Shown: piece after piece, positions 36,629 through 47,987 of the stretch
Position numbering within the stretch: the first letter of the stretch is position 1
How the letters are laid out: each line of letters starts with the position of its first letter
Assembly (NCBI GenBank): GCA_017858095.1
Contig: JAFMCB010000002.1
Span: forward strand, 1-64,000
DNA: 64,000 bases
From: Methylophilaceae bacterium
GTDB taxonomy: Bacteria; Pseudomonadota; Gammaproteobacteria; Burkholderiales; Methylophilaceae
Direction of reading: 5' to 3'
Notes under the pieces: generated by a model
The model's database searches: none
Seen by the model: the letters and a program-made list of their open reading frames with translations, nothing else
Told to the model about the DNA's origin: nothing
Made by a program: the position numbers and the translations under genes

Positions 36629-37426
36629 TTAATAAAAGTACCATAGGGTGAGAAAACCGATGAGGATACGGTACCACCCAAAAATAACAAAATCATGATG
36701 TGCAACAAAATGAATAAAGAGTTTGATGACTAAAAGTGCGCTAATAAAAGCCGTAACAAATCCAGTGAAAAAAATAATTAAGTCGGCTCTGCTTAGCAAA
36801 TGATAATTTTGACTGAGATCAAATAATGAGGCTGCAACAATAATGGGAATAGCTAAAAAAAATGAAAATTCAGTTGCAGTTTTACGATCCAGTCCCGCCA
36901 CTAATCCCCCCATAATTGTTGCTCCTGCCCGCGACACTCCCGGAATTAACGATAAGCATTGAGCGAGCCCAATATACAATGCTTGTTTTTTATTTATCTC
37001 ATCAACCGTAATGCTTTGTCGGGCAGGTATGAATTTTTCAATCAATATAATGATGATCCCACCTATAATCAACGCAATTGCGACAGCAATTGGGTTGAAT
37101 AAATAGAATTTAATTGCTTCATGAAAGAAAAATCCAAGCAGGGCTGCTGGAATAAATGCAATGATGAGTAATAAAGTAAAATTTTGCGCTATGGTCGAGT
37201 GATGCAGGCCACTAAAAGTGTGGGCAATTTTTTTTCGATACTCAATCATGACGGCCAAAATGGCACCTAATTGAATAAATATTTCAAAAACTTGACTGGC
37301 GTCGCCAGAAAAGTTTAATAGGTCTGCAGCGATAATAAGATGGCCGGTTGAGCTGACAGGTAAAAATTCTGTTGCCCCCTCAACGATGCCAAGAATAAAG
37401 GCCACCCATATAAGATAAAGATCCAT
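36629..37426 (-). CDS. uppP: Undecaprenyl-diphosphatase (BacA family)
   Basis: 265 residues, about eight membrane helices. Dephosphorylates undecaprenyl pyrophosphate to recycle the lipid carrier for peptidoglycan and LPS. Active-site motif EGATEFLPVSSTGHLII at 16-32 with the catalytic Glu and Ser, and the second motif PGVSRAGATIMGGLVAGLDR near 161-180. Length is normal. It begins 12 bases after thiC, so it shares the riboswitch-controlled message. Confidence 0.95.
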   Translation of the reverse strand: MDLYLIWVAFILGIVEGATEFLPVSSTGHLIIAADLLNFSGDASQVFEIFIQLGAILAVMIEYRKKIAHTFSGLHHSTIAQNFTLLLIIAFIPAALLGFFFHEAIKFYLFNPIAVAIALIIGGIIIILIEKFIPARQSITVDEINKKQALYIGLAQCLSLIPGVSRAGATIMGGLVAGLDRKTATEFSFFLAIPIIVAASLFDLSQNYHLLSRADLIIFFTGFVTAFISALLVIKLFIHFVAHHDFVIFGWYRILIGFLTLWYFY

Positions 37427-37438
37427 GACGATTATTAC

Positions 37439-39447
<2,009 letters not shown>

Positions 39448-39585
39448 CATTATGAGTTTTAAATTACTTTATTCTCTTTCATTAGGCAAGTAATATCGCG
39501 GGTTTTTTGAATTTTTTCTAGCGCAAATAATCAATAAGACAGGATATCTTCGATATAATAGGCAATTCAAGTAAAGTAACTCAAT

Positions 39586-40239
39586 ATGGCAGAACAAAGT
39601 CGATTTAATATGGTGGAACAACAAATTCGAACATGGGATGTGTTGGATGTTACAGTGCTGGATTTATTTAATATCATTAAGCGTGAGAATTATGTTCCTT
39701 CAAATTATCGCGGACTTGCATTTGCTGATATAGAAGTCCCCCTTGAGCATGGTGAATTTATGTTGTCACCGAAATTAGAAGGAAGAATTTTACAAGAACT
39801 TAAAGTTAAAAAAACGGAAACGGCTTATCACATTGGTACAGGGTCAGGATTTTTTGCCGCTTTGCTAGCCAAATTATCAAAGCATGTGACGACCGTTGAT
39901 ATTCATCTTAATTTTATTCAGCGTGCCAAATTACTGCATCGCGACAATGGTTTGTCTAATTTGCACCATCATCAAGGCAATGGATTTAGTTTACTGCAAG
40001 TGGAACCAGTTTCTTTTGATGTGATTGTTTTAACAGGATCTACAAGTACGGAACCGATTGGTTTGAGAGAAAAATTAAACGTTGGTGGTCGATTATTTTT
40101 CATAGTGGGCGAAGAGCCAATGATGCAAGCTAAAATTATTGAACGTTATTCTGACAATCAATATGGTGAACATCTTTTGTTTGATTGTGTGGTGCCAAAA
40201 TTAAGCTACGCTCTCCAATCGCAAGTATTTCAATTTTAA
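39586..40239 (+). CDS. pcm: Protein-L-isoaspartate O-methyltransferase family protein
   Basis: 217 residues. SAM-dependent methyltransferase that starts repair of isoaspartyl residues. N-terminal RFNMVEQQIRTWDVLDVTVLDLF near 5-27, the SAM-binding HIGTGSGFFAALLAKL near 83-98 (the usual EIGTGSGY is HIGTGSGF), and DVIVLTGST near 145. It belongs to the shorter group encoded before tolC-like genes. A TATAAT lies at 39554-39559. Its stop codon overlaps the ATG of the tolC-like gene (TAATG), so the pair is translationally coupled. Confidence 0.85.
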   Translation: MAEQSRFNMVEQQIRTWDVLDVTVLDLFNIIKRENYVPSNYRGLAFADIEVPLEHGEFMLSPKLEGRILQELKVKKTETAYHIGTGSGFFAALLAKLSKHVTTVDIHLNFIQRAKLLHRDNGLSNLHHHQGNGFSLLQVEPVSFDVIVLTGSTSTEPIGLREKLNVGGRLFFIVGEEPMMQAKIIERYSDNQYGEHLLFDCVVPKLSYALQSQVFQF

Positions 40240-41627
40240 TGGTGAATATTTTTAAGCATTTTTTCAATTTTTTTTTGGCGTTGACTTTGCAGGCAATTTT
40301 CATTGCCAATGTTTTTGCAGCCAATTCTGATTTGATTGAAATTTATGAAAAAGCTGTTAATTACGATGCTTTGCTTTCCGCATCACGATATCAAAATGAA
40401 GCAACAAAAGAGCTTATCAATCAAGGCCGTTCTTTATTTTTGCCATCAATCACCGCCTCAGGTGGTTACGATGAAAAAGACAATGAAAGAAAAATTCTAA
40501 CCCCAGGTGTATCAAGCAATGAATTGCTGTCAGGAAATAAAGCAGATTTTCATAGCTATGATTACAACATTACCATTACTCAGCCTTTATTTGATTATGG
40601 CGCATTCCAACAATACAAGCAGATTATTTCGCAAACCAACTTATCGGACAAGCAGTTACTGCAATCCCAACAGGATCTGATTTACCGCGTGTCATTGGTG
40701 TATTTTGAAACATTGATGGCACGAGATGAGATTGAGCTATTAGAGGCACAAAAAAAAGCCGTTAATGAACAATTATTGGAATCAGAAGCGCGATTTGAGG
40801 CTGGGCTTTTATCGATTACAGATGTTAATGAGGCTAAGACCAAAATGGCCTTAATTGAAGCCCAATTAATTGCCGCGATGCAGAAACTTAAAATTAAGCG
40901 TCAACAAATCAAAACCATAACAGGTGAAGAGCCGGGTATATTGAAAGGCTTAAATGTGGGGATGAACTTTGTCCAAATCAGTTCCGACATTGATGAGTGG
41001 GTAAATCTTGGCCTACAAAATAATTTAGAGCTGGGCATTGCGCAAGACCAAGTGACTATTGCCGATTATGAAATCGGTGTTCGTCAAGCAGATCATTTGC
41101 CTACGGTTGATGCCATTGCAAGTCGAAGTCGTAATTGGGATAAAGGCGGGTTCCCTTATGGGGCAACGGAAAATAAAGGCATTCGATCCTATTCGGATGT
41201 ATTAGGAGTAGAAATTAATATTCCAATTTTTTCTGGTGGATACACGAGCTCACGCGTACGCGAAGCAAAGTTGTTGAAATTTAAAACGGAAGAGGATGCA
41301 GAATATCTTAAGCGTGAGGTTGAATTAAAAATTCGTGAGAATTTTTTAAATCTGCAAGCAAATTTTGCAGAAATTGAAGCCTACTTTCAGGCACTCAAAT
41401 CTGCTGAATTGAGTTTAGAGTCAACACAACTGGCCTTTCAGGAAGGCTTAAGAAATGGTGTCGAGGTTTTAGTGGCACAACAAGTTTTATTTAATGCGAA
41501 AAGAGATTTATTGAAATCACGTTATAATTACCTTATCTACTTGATTAGTTTAAAGCTATCAGCAGGGATGTTGACCAGAAATGACATTCAAGAGATAAAT
41601 CAATATTTGACGGTGAATGAAATATGA
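40239..41627 (+). CDS. TolC family outer-membrane channel
   Basis: 462 residues from the ATG at 40239, sharing one base with the pcm stop. Signal peptide VNIFKHFFNFFLALTLQAIFIANVFAA. Two OEP repeats: the first with SLVYFETLMARDEIELLEAQKKAVNEQL near 148-180 and the second with LNLQANFAEIEAYFQALKSAELSLEST near 370-397. A beta segment around LTITQPLFDYG / VEINIPIFSGG is also typical. It exports proteins or drugs with an inner-membrane partner not encoded here. The next gene starts within its stop codon. Confidence 0.9.
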   Translation: MVNIFKHFFNFFLALTLQAIFIANVFAANSDLIEIYEKAVNYDALLSASRYQNEATKELINQGRSLFLPSITASGGYDEKDNERKILTPGVSSNELLSGNKADFHSYDYNITITQPLFDYGAFQQYKQIISQTNLSDKQLLQSQQDLIYRVSLVYFETLMARDEIELLEAQKKAVNEQLLESEARFEAGLLSITDVNEAKTKMALIEAQLIAAMQKLKIKRQQIKTITGEEPGILKGLNVGMNFVQISSDIDEWVNLGLQNNLELGIAQDQVTIADYEIGVRQADHLPTVDAIASRSRNWDKGGFPYGATENKGIRSYSDVLGVEINIPIFSGGYTSSRVREAKLLKFKTEEDAEYLKREVELKIRENFLNLQANFAEIEAYFQALKSAELSLESTQLAFQEGLRNGVEVLVAQQVLFNAKRDLLKSRYNYLIYLISLKLSAGMLTRNDIQEINQYLTVNEI

Positions 41628-42178
41628 TTGCAGATTATGAAAAAAGCCAATTGGTGATTGTGGATGTTCAAGAAAAGTTGGCTTCAGCAATGCCAAAAGA
41701 AGTGGTTAATAAGTTGGTTAAACGTTGCGAATTGATTGTCACTGCAGCATCAGAACTTGGGATTCCTTATATATGTACGGAGCAATACCCCAAAGGTTTA
41801 GGTAAAACCTTACCTGTCATGCTGCCCTTTTTATCCGACGCTAAGTTTGTTGAAAAAATGGTTTTTGATTGTACGGTCGAACCTGTTTTTAGTCGCTGTC
41901 TTGTCAAAACACGCCCACAAATTTATTTGATGGGCATGGAAGCACATATATGTATTTTACAAACGGCACTGTCCTTGATCGACAAAGGTAAGGATGTGTT
42001 TGTTATTGAGGATGCCATCATATCGCGCAATATTTTGAACAAACAAAATGCAATTAGTCGCCTTCGTCAAGCTGGCTGCATTATTACCAATACGGAATCT
42101 GTCGTGTTTGAATGGGTAGGGTCAGCGGACCATGAGGCTTTTAAAAAAGTAGCACCTTTGATTAAAGATATCGATTAG
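41624..42178 (+). CDS. Isochorismatase-like hydrolase
   Basis: 184 residues. Cysteine hydrolase fold. Catalytic Asp in LVIVDVQEKL near residue 14, Lys near 78 (VEKMVFDC) and nucleophile Cys in MGMEAHICILQTAL near 108. This is the YcaC/PncA-like branch with unknown substrate; isochorismate is unlikely. It overlaps the tolC-like gene by 4 bases and its end overlaps the converging waaA gene by 17 bases. Confidence 0.83.
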   Translation: MIADYEKSQLVIVDVQEKLASAMPKEVVNKLVKRCELIVTAASELGIPYICTEQYPKGLGKTLPVMLPFLSDAKFVEKMVFDCTVEPVFSRCLVKTRPQIYLMGMEAHICILQTALSLIDKGKDVFVIEDAIISRNILNKQNAISRLRQAGCIITNTESVVFEWVGSADHEAFKKVAPLIKDID

Positions 42179-43427
42179 CTAGTTGAATTAGTATTTTTGT
42201 TGCTCCCCTATGTTTTTCAAGAAATCTTTTTCTTAATTGTTTAACCTTTTTATCGTCGTTTGGCTTTGCATGAAATTTTTTAATAATGGCTGTTAAGTCA
42301 TCCAATTTACTAAAGCGATAAAAAATTCCAGCTTTTGTACCTTCCTCAATGATGGATTTAAAGTTAAAAATTGACTGCCCTATGGCAAGTGGTTTATTTA
42401 AAGATAATCCCTCAATTGGATTTTGTGAGCCATAATTATTAATACTCCCCCCGAGGATAACAAAATGAGCTAGGTTGTAGTAAGTATGCATTTCGCCCAT
42501 TGTGTCACCCAAAATCACGGCAGGATTCTTTACCTTATCTTTATTTAGACTTTTTCGTGCGTAACTAAAATTAAATTTTTTGATTAGCGAGGCAACCTGA
42601 TTAAAGCGTTGTGGATGCCTTGGCACAAGAATAAGTACGGTATTGGCTAGCTTGAGGTTTTTATAAAACTGAAGAATTTTTTCCTCTTCGCCATCACGAG
42701 TACTGGCCGCCAGCACAATAAATTTATTTGTCAAACCATAGGTTGTTTTTAAAGACAACGTACTTTGAGGAAGGTCTGCTGGAATGGGAAAATCAAACTT
42801 GGTGTTACCAATGACTTGAATTGGTTGGTTTGTCAGTTGTAAAAAATTATTTTTATTTTCTTCTGTTTGTACATAAAGCCCTTCTAAGCAATCAAGCACT
42901 TGTTGGGTAAAGCTCTTTACCAGCAAATATTTTTTTAATGACTTATTGGATAACCGGCCATTGATTAAGAATAGTGGCAGTTTCCTTTTTTTTGATTCAA
43001 TAAATAAGGAGGGCCATATTTCTGTTTCTACTACCATGCCTACCTTAGGTGAAAAAGTGTTTAGGAAATTTTTCATTGCCCATGGAGCGTCATAAGGCAA
43101 AAATTTTCGAATTACTCTCTTTGAATCATTGAGAAAGGTATGCCTGCCAGTCAATGTTCCGTGTGTGACTAAAACATACACATCATCATTTTCTTTAATA
43201 ATGGTGTCAACCAAGGGTTTAACGGCGTTTGTTTCTCCCACGGAGACAGCATGAATCCAGACAACTTTTTTATTCTGCCAACCACGTGCAGCTTTGTTGT
43301 TATAGCAAGCAAAACGTTCTTGCCAATGACAAAGTAAGGCTTTGTTAAACAAGCTTCGATAAATTAATCTTAACAATGCAAGGGGCAGAAAAATTACAAC
43401 AAAGATTCGATATAAAAATAAGCTCAT
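42162..43427 (-). CDS. waaA: 3-deoxy-D-manno-octulosonic acid (Kdo) transferase
   Basis: 421 residues. Adds Kdo to lipid IVA on the inner leaflet of the inner membrane. N-terminal anchor helix SLFLYRIFVVIFLPLALLRLI, catalytic Glu in WIHAVSVGETNAV near 53-65, PYDAPWAMKNFLNTFSPKVGMVVETEIWPSL near 111-141, and the nucleotide-sugar part with AASTRDGEEEKIL near 241 and GGSINNYGSQNPIE near 325. Family GT30, normal length. Confidence 0.93.
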   Translation of the reverse strand: MSLFLYRIFVVIFLPLALLRLIYRSLFNKALLCHWQERFACYNNKAARGWQNKKVVWIHAVSVGETNAVKPLVDTIIKENDDVYVLVTHGTLTGRHTFLNDSKRVIRKFLPYDAPWAMKNFLNTFSPKVGMVVETEIWPSLFIESKKRKLPLFLINGRLSNKSLKKYLLVKSFTQQVLDCLEGLYVQTEENKNNFLQLTNQPIQVIGNTKFDFPIPADLPQSTLSLKTTYGLTNKFIVLAASTRDGEEEKILQFYKNLKLANTVLILVPRHPQRFNQVASLIKKFNFSYARKSLNKDKVKNPAVILGDTMGEMHTYYNLAHFVILGGSINNYGSQNPIEGLSLNKPLAIGQSIFNFKSIIEEGTKAGIFYRFSKLDDLTAIIKKFHAKPNDDKKVKQLRKRFLEKHRGATKILIQLANRYL

Positions 43428-43555
43428 ACAGAGATTTTCTCATACTCAGAATTTAATTTATATTTTTTTATTTTTGGAACATATTGTTTTTATTGCATTA
43501 ATTTTTTATTTTTAAATTTTAGTTAAAAAAAGTTTATTTTTTATTGAAATAATAC

Positions 43556-43610
43556 TTGACCAACCACAATCAGATGTTAGAATTTTTTGAAAGAACACAA
43601 CATGTTGTGG
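43556..43610 (+). promoter_or_regulatory. nrdJ promoter with two NrdR boxes
   Basis: TTGACC (43556-43561), 16 bases, then TAGAAT (43578-43583) make a good sigma-70 promoter. Two 16-base NrdR-like boxes lie at 43564-43579 (CCACAATCAGATGTTA) and 43595-43610 (ACACAACATGTTGTGG). Their spacing is 31 bases start to start, three helix turns, as known for NrdR boxes. The second contains a perfect 14-base palindrome. The first overlaps the spacer, so NrdR would block polymerase. Confidence 0.8.
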
Positions 43611-43673
43611 TTTACTTAAAAACGCCTGTTGATGCCTTTTTTCTTTGTAATATCAATATATTAGGGGACTTGA

Positions 43674-45836
43674 ATGCTTAAAGCTGTTTCATCAGAATCA
43701 AATTTACCTGCTTCGGATGAAGTGAGTGTACCGGTGCAATCGGTGTCGATTGATATCTGGGATAAAAAATATCGCCTCAAAGCTAAAAATGGTAAATTTA
43801 TTGATGCTGACATTCCAGGCACCTATCGTCGTGTCGCACGCGCCTTGGCTGAAGTTGAAGATGTTTCCATTCGTGACGCGTGGCATGAAAAGTTTTTATG
43901 GGCGTTAGAGCATGGCGCCATTCCTGCCGGACGAATTACTTCAAATGCTGGGGCGTTAGAACATAAACCAGCAACCAGCACGATTAATTGCACAGTTTCA
44001 GGCATCATAGAAGATAGCATGTCAGGAATTCTGGACAAAGTGCATGAGGCAGGACTGACACTCAAAGCCGGATGTGGCATTGGGTATGAGTATTCAACCT
44101 TACGTCCCAAGGGTGCGTTTGTTGCTGGCGCCGGTGCATATACGAGTGGTCCTTTATCATTTATGGATATCTATGATCGTATGTGTTTTACCGTATCGAG
44201 TGCCGGCGGTCGCCGAGGTGCGCAGATGGCAACGTTTGACATTTCGCATCCCGATGTAACAGATTTTATTAAAGCAAAAAGAGAAGACGGACGCTTGCGT
44301 CAGTTTAACCTTTCCTGTTTGATCACAAAAGAATTTATGGAAGCTGTTATTGCAGACGCAGATTGGAAACTTGCTTTTCCTGTAACAGAGAAAGAGGCTA
44401 ATGAAGAAAAATTAGATTTAGATGATGATGCGCAAGTAGTTTGGCGAGAATGGCCGAGCCCAGATAAATATCTATTTGAACACAAAGGTCCACGTGCAGG
44501 AAAAGTGGCATGCAAGGTTTACAAAACCATGAAAGCGCAACGTTTGTGGGATGTCATCATGGCATCAACTTACGACTACGCGGAACCAGGATTTATTCTT
44601 GTTGATCGGGTTAATGAGATGAATAATAATTGGTTTTGTGAAAATATTCGCGCAACCAATCCTTGTGGGGAGCAACCTCTACCTCCATACGGTGCCTGCC
44701 TCTTGGGTTCAATCAATTTAACTCGATTTGTAAAAGCCCCATTTACCAATGAAGCCTATTTTGATTGGGACGAGTATAGAAAAGTTGTCAGTATTTTTAC
44801 CCGTATGCTTGATAACGTTGTTGAAATAAATGGTTTGCCTTTAGAAAAACAAAGAGATGAAATTGCTCGAAAAAGACGCCATGGTATGGGTTATTTAGGA
44901 CTTGGCTCGACATTGGCTATGATGAAAATGGTTTATGGAGATGAGAAGTCGATCGAGTTTACAGAGGAGGTCACTAAGATTCTTGCGGAAGAAGGGTGGA
45001 AAACAGGCATCGATTTAGCAAAAGAAAAAGGTGTTGCGCCTATCATGGAAGAGCTTTTTGAGGTGACACCCGAGATGATGATTATGCGCCCAGAAATGGC
45101 TAAAGATGGTATTAAGGTAGGGGACAAAGTTGCGGGTAAAGTTTTGCTGGGACGTTACAGTCGTTATATGCAACAATTTCCTAAAGAGCTAAGGGAGGAA
45201 ATTGCGAAAAATGGTGTACGTTTTAGTCACCATAGTTCGATTGCGCCAACCGGAACTATTTCTTTGTCATTGGCAAATAATGCAAGTAATGGTATCGAGC
45301 CATCCTTTGCACATCACTATAATCGTAATGTGATTCGTGAGGGAAAGAAAAGTAAAGAAAAAGTTGATGTTTTTTCATATGAACTTTTAGCCTATCGGCA
45401 TTTAATAAACAGCAAGGCTATGCCATTTTCTGACAAAGAAGATGAAAAATTGCCTGAATATTTTATTGATTCCTCCACTATTAAAGCGAAAGCTCATGTC
45501 GATATTCAAGCTGCTGCACAAAAATGGATTGATAGCTCAATATCAAAAACCATCAATGTACCAACCGATTATGATTTTGAAGATTTTAAAAATATTTATT
45601 TGTATGCATATGAAAAAGGGCTGAAGGGTTGTACAACATTTAGGTTTAATCCCGAAGCATTCCAAGGCGTTCTTGTGACTGAAAAAGATTTGGAAAATAC
45701 TACCTATAAGTTTACTTTGGATGATGGTGCAATCATTGAAGTTAAAGGCAATGAACAAATTGAGTATGATGGTGAAACTCATACCGCAGCAAATCTTTAC
45801 GATGCCTTAAAAGAAGGTTATTACGGCAAATTCTAA
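43674..45836 (+). CDS. nrdJ: Adenosylcobalamin-dependent ribonucleotide reductase, large part (NrdJa)
   Basis: 720 residues. Class II enzyme making deoxynucleotides with or without oxygen. Active-site Cys106 in STINCTVSG and the loop NPCGEQPLPPYGACLLGSINL near 329-349 with the radical cysteine and Glu. HHSSIAPTGTISL near 523 is the substrate phosphate loop. The C-terminus (EGYYGKF) lacks the redox-active cysteine pair; it is supplied by the next gene. This split matches NrdJa/NrdJb as known from Pseudomonas aeruginosa. AGGGGAC precedes the ATG. No cobalamin riboswitch is visible in the 246-base gap upstream. Confidence 0.92.
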   Translation: MLKAVSSESNLPASDEVSVPVQSVSIDIWDKKYRLKAKNGKFIDADIPGTYRRVARALAEVEDVSIRDAWHEKFLWALEHGAIPAGRITSNAGALEHKPATSTINCTVSGIIEDSMSGILDKVHEAGLTLKAGCGIGYEYSTLRPKGAFVAGAGAYTSGPLSFMDIYDRMCFTVSSAGGRRGAQMATFDISHPDVTDFIKAKREDGRLRQFNLSCLITKEFMEAVIADADWKLAFPVTEKEANEEKLDLDDDAQVVWREWPSPDKYLFEHKGPRAGKVACKVYKTMKAQRLWDVIMASTYDYAEPGFILVDRVNEMNNNWFCENIRATNPCGEQPLPPYGACLLGSINLTRFVKAPFTNEAYFDWDEYRKVVSIFTRMLDNVVEINGLPLEKQRDEIARKRRHGMGYLGLGSTLAMMKMVYGDEKSIEFTEEVTKILAEEGWKTGIDLAKEKGVAPIMEELFEVTPEMMIMRPEMAKDGIKVGDKVAGKVLLGRYSRYMQQFPKELREEIAKNGVRFSHHSSIAPTGTISLSLANNASNGIEPSFAHHYNRNVIREGKKSKEKVDVFSYELLAYRHLINSKAMPFSDKEDEKLPEYFIDSSTIKAKAHVDIQAAAQKWIDSSISKTINVPTDYDFEDFKNIYLYAYEKGLKGCTTFRFNPEAFQGVLVTEKDLENTTYKFTLDDGAIIEVKGNEQIEYDGETHTAANLYDALKEGYYGKF

Positions 45837-45845
45837 GGGAAAATA

Positions 45846-46520
45846 ATGGCAATAAAAATTAATAAGAAAATTGTTGGCTATGGTATTGCGGAGCCAGACA
45901 AAAATGAACCAGTCGAAGAAGCGGCTAATAATGTGTTTCAGCTAGGCGAACCATTAGATCGCCCTGAAAAAATTACTGGAACGACTTATAAAGTAAAAAC
46001 ACCAGTGACGGACCATGCTTTTTATATCACGATTAATGATGTCATCATGAATGAGGGCACCCCACAAGAACATCGCCGGCCCTTTGAAATTTTTGTTAAT
46101 TCAAAAAATATGGAGCATTTCCAGTGGATTGTTGCCTTGACGCGGGTAATGTCAGCTGTCTTTCGGAAGGGTGGTGACATTACGTTTTTAGTTGAAGAGC
46201 TCGAGTCAGTATTTGACCCTAATGGTGGATATTACAAAAAAGGGGGTAAATATATTCCTAGTTTAGTTGCGGAATTGGGCCATGTGGTTGAGACACATCT
46301 GCAAAATATTGGTATGTTAAAAAATAGTGAGCCTGATTTGCATCAAAAAAAATTGATTGATGAAAAAAAGAATGAGTATTTAAAAAAAAATCAAAACTCA
46401 CTTGATGAAAATGGCTTCCCAAAAGATTCTCAGTTATGTGCTAAGTGCCACACAAAAGCTGCAATTATGATGGACGGCTGTCTTACTTGTCTTAACTGTG
46501 GGGAAAGTAAATGTGGTTAG
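45846..46520 (+). CDS. Class II ribonucleotide reductase C-terminal subunit (NrdJb, TSCPD domain)
   Basis: 224 residues. The TSCPD domain covers about 35-155 (DRPEKITGTTYKVKTPVTDH through GGKYIPSLVAELGHVVE). The C-terminal zinc-like region holds CAKCHTKAAIMMDGCLTCLNCGESKCG (two CxxC pairs plus a third), the reducing cysteines absent from NrdJa. It lies 9 bases after nrdJ with GGGAAAAT as ribosome binding site. It is needed for activity in the split enzyme of Pseudomonas. Confidence 0.88.
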   Translation: MAIKINKKIVGYGIAEPDKNEPVEEAANNVFQLGEPLDRPEKITGTTYKVKTPVTDHAFYITINDVIMNEGTPQEHRRPFEIFVNSKNMEHFQWIVALTRVMSAVFRKGGDITFLVEELESVFDPNGGYYKKGGKYIPSLVAELGHVVETHLQNIGMLKNSEPDLHQKKLIDEKKNEYLKKNQNSLDENGFPKDSQLCAKCHTKAAIMMDGCLTCLNCGESKCG

Positions 46521-46526
46521 TTTAAG

Positions 46527-46550
46527 TGAACTATCGTGATAGTTTTCTAT
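46527..46550 (+). terminator. Possible weak terminator after nrdJb
   Basis: GAACTAT pairs with ATAGTT(T) around CGTG just after the nrdJb stop, followed by TTCTAT. The stem is AT-rich and the T tract is short, so it is only a candidate. Confidence 0.35.
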
Positions 46551-46581
46551 CTATCACTGATTAATATTTCAACTTAAATTT

Positions 46582-47562
46582 ATGTCAAGATTTCTCTTCT
46601 CTCTCTTACTCATTAGCTTTAATTTATTAGCACAACCTTCGAGCGAATTACTCTTTTCAATTAATCCCTCCATTTTGAAAGTTCATGTGGCAACAAAGGA
46701 GGGAAATCATGGCGTTGGTTCAGGTGTGGTGGTGGCGAAAGATTATGTGGTAACGAATTGCCACGTCATTGCAAATGCACAAGGGGTTCATGTTACTAAA
46801 TATGGATACAGTTATTCCCCCGTTGCCTTGATCGCTAATTGGAAAAAAGATATTTGTATACTTAAATTCAAATTTCTTGAATTGCGAGCTGTACAGTTAG
46901 GGAGCTCGGAAAACTTAGCTTATGAAATGGAAGTTTTTGGAAAAAGTTATGGGGGGAACACTATTAAACCACATACCTCCTACGGTCGTATTAAAGGATT
47001 GCATGTTTTTGATAACTATCAAGTGATCCAGTCCTCTGCTTGGTTTTCATTGGGTGCTAGTGGCGGTGGACTTTTTAATAATGAAGGTGAGTTAATTGGT
47101 GTGACTACATTTAAAACGGCAGGAAGATTTGCTTTTTATTACAGCATGCCTGTTGAAATTGTTAAAGATATGCTAGCTAATGGCGAGGAAATATCAGTGA
47201 CGACGCAAGCTGATTTACCTTTTTGGGATGCTCCTGAGAATCAGCTTCCTTTTTTTATGCAAGTTGCAGGGCCTTTGAAGAACGAGGAATGGCAAAAGCT
47301 TAATACTGCCTCACAGGCATGGATGGCGGCTGAGCCGGAATCATTGGAGGCAAAGGTACATTTAGCTATCAGCCTGTATCACATGAATGATTTAAATAAA
47401 GCAGAACAATTTTTTTTAGATGTGACAAAATCGAATAACAAGCATGCACAATGTTTTTATTATTTGTATAAGATTGCAGAGAAAAATAATCAAATAACAA
47501 AACAAAAAGAATATAAAAAAATTGTCATGCAGCTCGATGAAAATCTCTTTGAGGGACAATGA
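46582..47562 (+). CDS. Exported trypsin-like serine protease with C-terminal TPR-like region
   Basis: 326 residues with a signal peptide (MSRFLFSLLLISFNLLA). Chymotrypsin fold with catalytic triad His61 (TNCHVI), Asp90 (KKDICIL) and Ser160 (SLGASGGGLFN; the common GNSGG is GASGG). The C-terminal 110 residues look like helical TPR repeats (KLNTASQAWMAAEPESLEAKVHLAISLYHMNDLNKAEQF) rather than a PDZ domain, unlike DegP. Periplasmic protease or quality-control role inferred. It overlaps the MliC-like gene by 4 bases. Confidence 0.83.
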   Translation: MSRFLFSLLLISFNLLAQPSSELLFSINPSILKVHVATKEGNHGVGSGVVVAKDYVVTNCHVIANAQGVHVTKYGYSYSPVALIANWKKDICILKFKFLELRAVQLGSSENLAYEMEVFGKSYGGNTIKPHTSYGRIKGLHVFDNYQVIQSSAWFSLGASGGGLFNNEGELIGVTTFKTAGRFAFYYSMPVEIVKDMLANGEEISVTTQADLPFWDAPENQLPFFMQVAGPLKNEEWQKLNTASQAWMAAEPESLEAKVHLAISLYHMNDLNKAEQFFLDVTKSNNKHAQCFYYLYKIAEKNNQITKQKEYKKIVMQLDENLFEGQ

Positions 47563-47927
47563 TAAAAGCCAGGTACTTTTTATTAGTTATTACTTTATTT
47601 TTGCTTTCGTGTGCAGGTGTCGTGTTCGACCCAGAAAAGGTTGCAGATACCTTTTCATGGAATATTTCTGAGGGCAGTGATTTGCCAGATGATGCAATCC
47701 TATTTGAATGCAAGGCTAAGGAGACGTTTTACATAAAATATCTTGAAGCAGGTAAGTCGTTATGGATTGCTTTTCCTAAAAGAGAGCTACGGTTATATCA
47801 AGACGAAAAAGACACAACACAATTTGCCAATGGTGAGACTCTTCTTATGCTCGATCCTGAAAATACAATAGTCAAAAATGGCGAAGAAATTCTCTACGAA
47901 AATTGTAAACAAAAAATATTAGATTAG
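47559..47927 (+). CDS. MliC-like lysozyme inhibitor lipoprotein
   Basis: 122 residues. Lipoprotein signal with Cys18 (FLLSCAG). The mature part resembles MliC: LFECKAKETFYIKYLEAGKSLWIAFPKRELRL, then FANGETLLML, and a final GEEILYENC, with the two cysteines (in FEC and ENC) that form the MliC disulfide. MliC blocks c-type lysozyme at the cell surface. The usual SASGAKY inhibitory loop is not intact here (DEKDTTQFANG), so inhibition is uncertain. ATGA overlap with the protease gene indicates a joint envelope function. Confidence 0.65.
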   Translation: MIKARYFLLVITLFLLSCAGVVFDPEKVADTFSWNISEGSDLPDDAILFECKAKETFYIKYLEAGKSLWIAFPKRELRLYQDEKDTTQFANGETLLMLDPENTIVKNGEEILYENCKQKILD

Positions 47928-47987
47928 GGTTGTTTTCATTATTATCTTCATGTAATTTAATCATATGACTTAATCATTGAGGTGATT

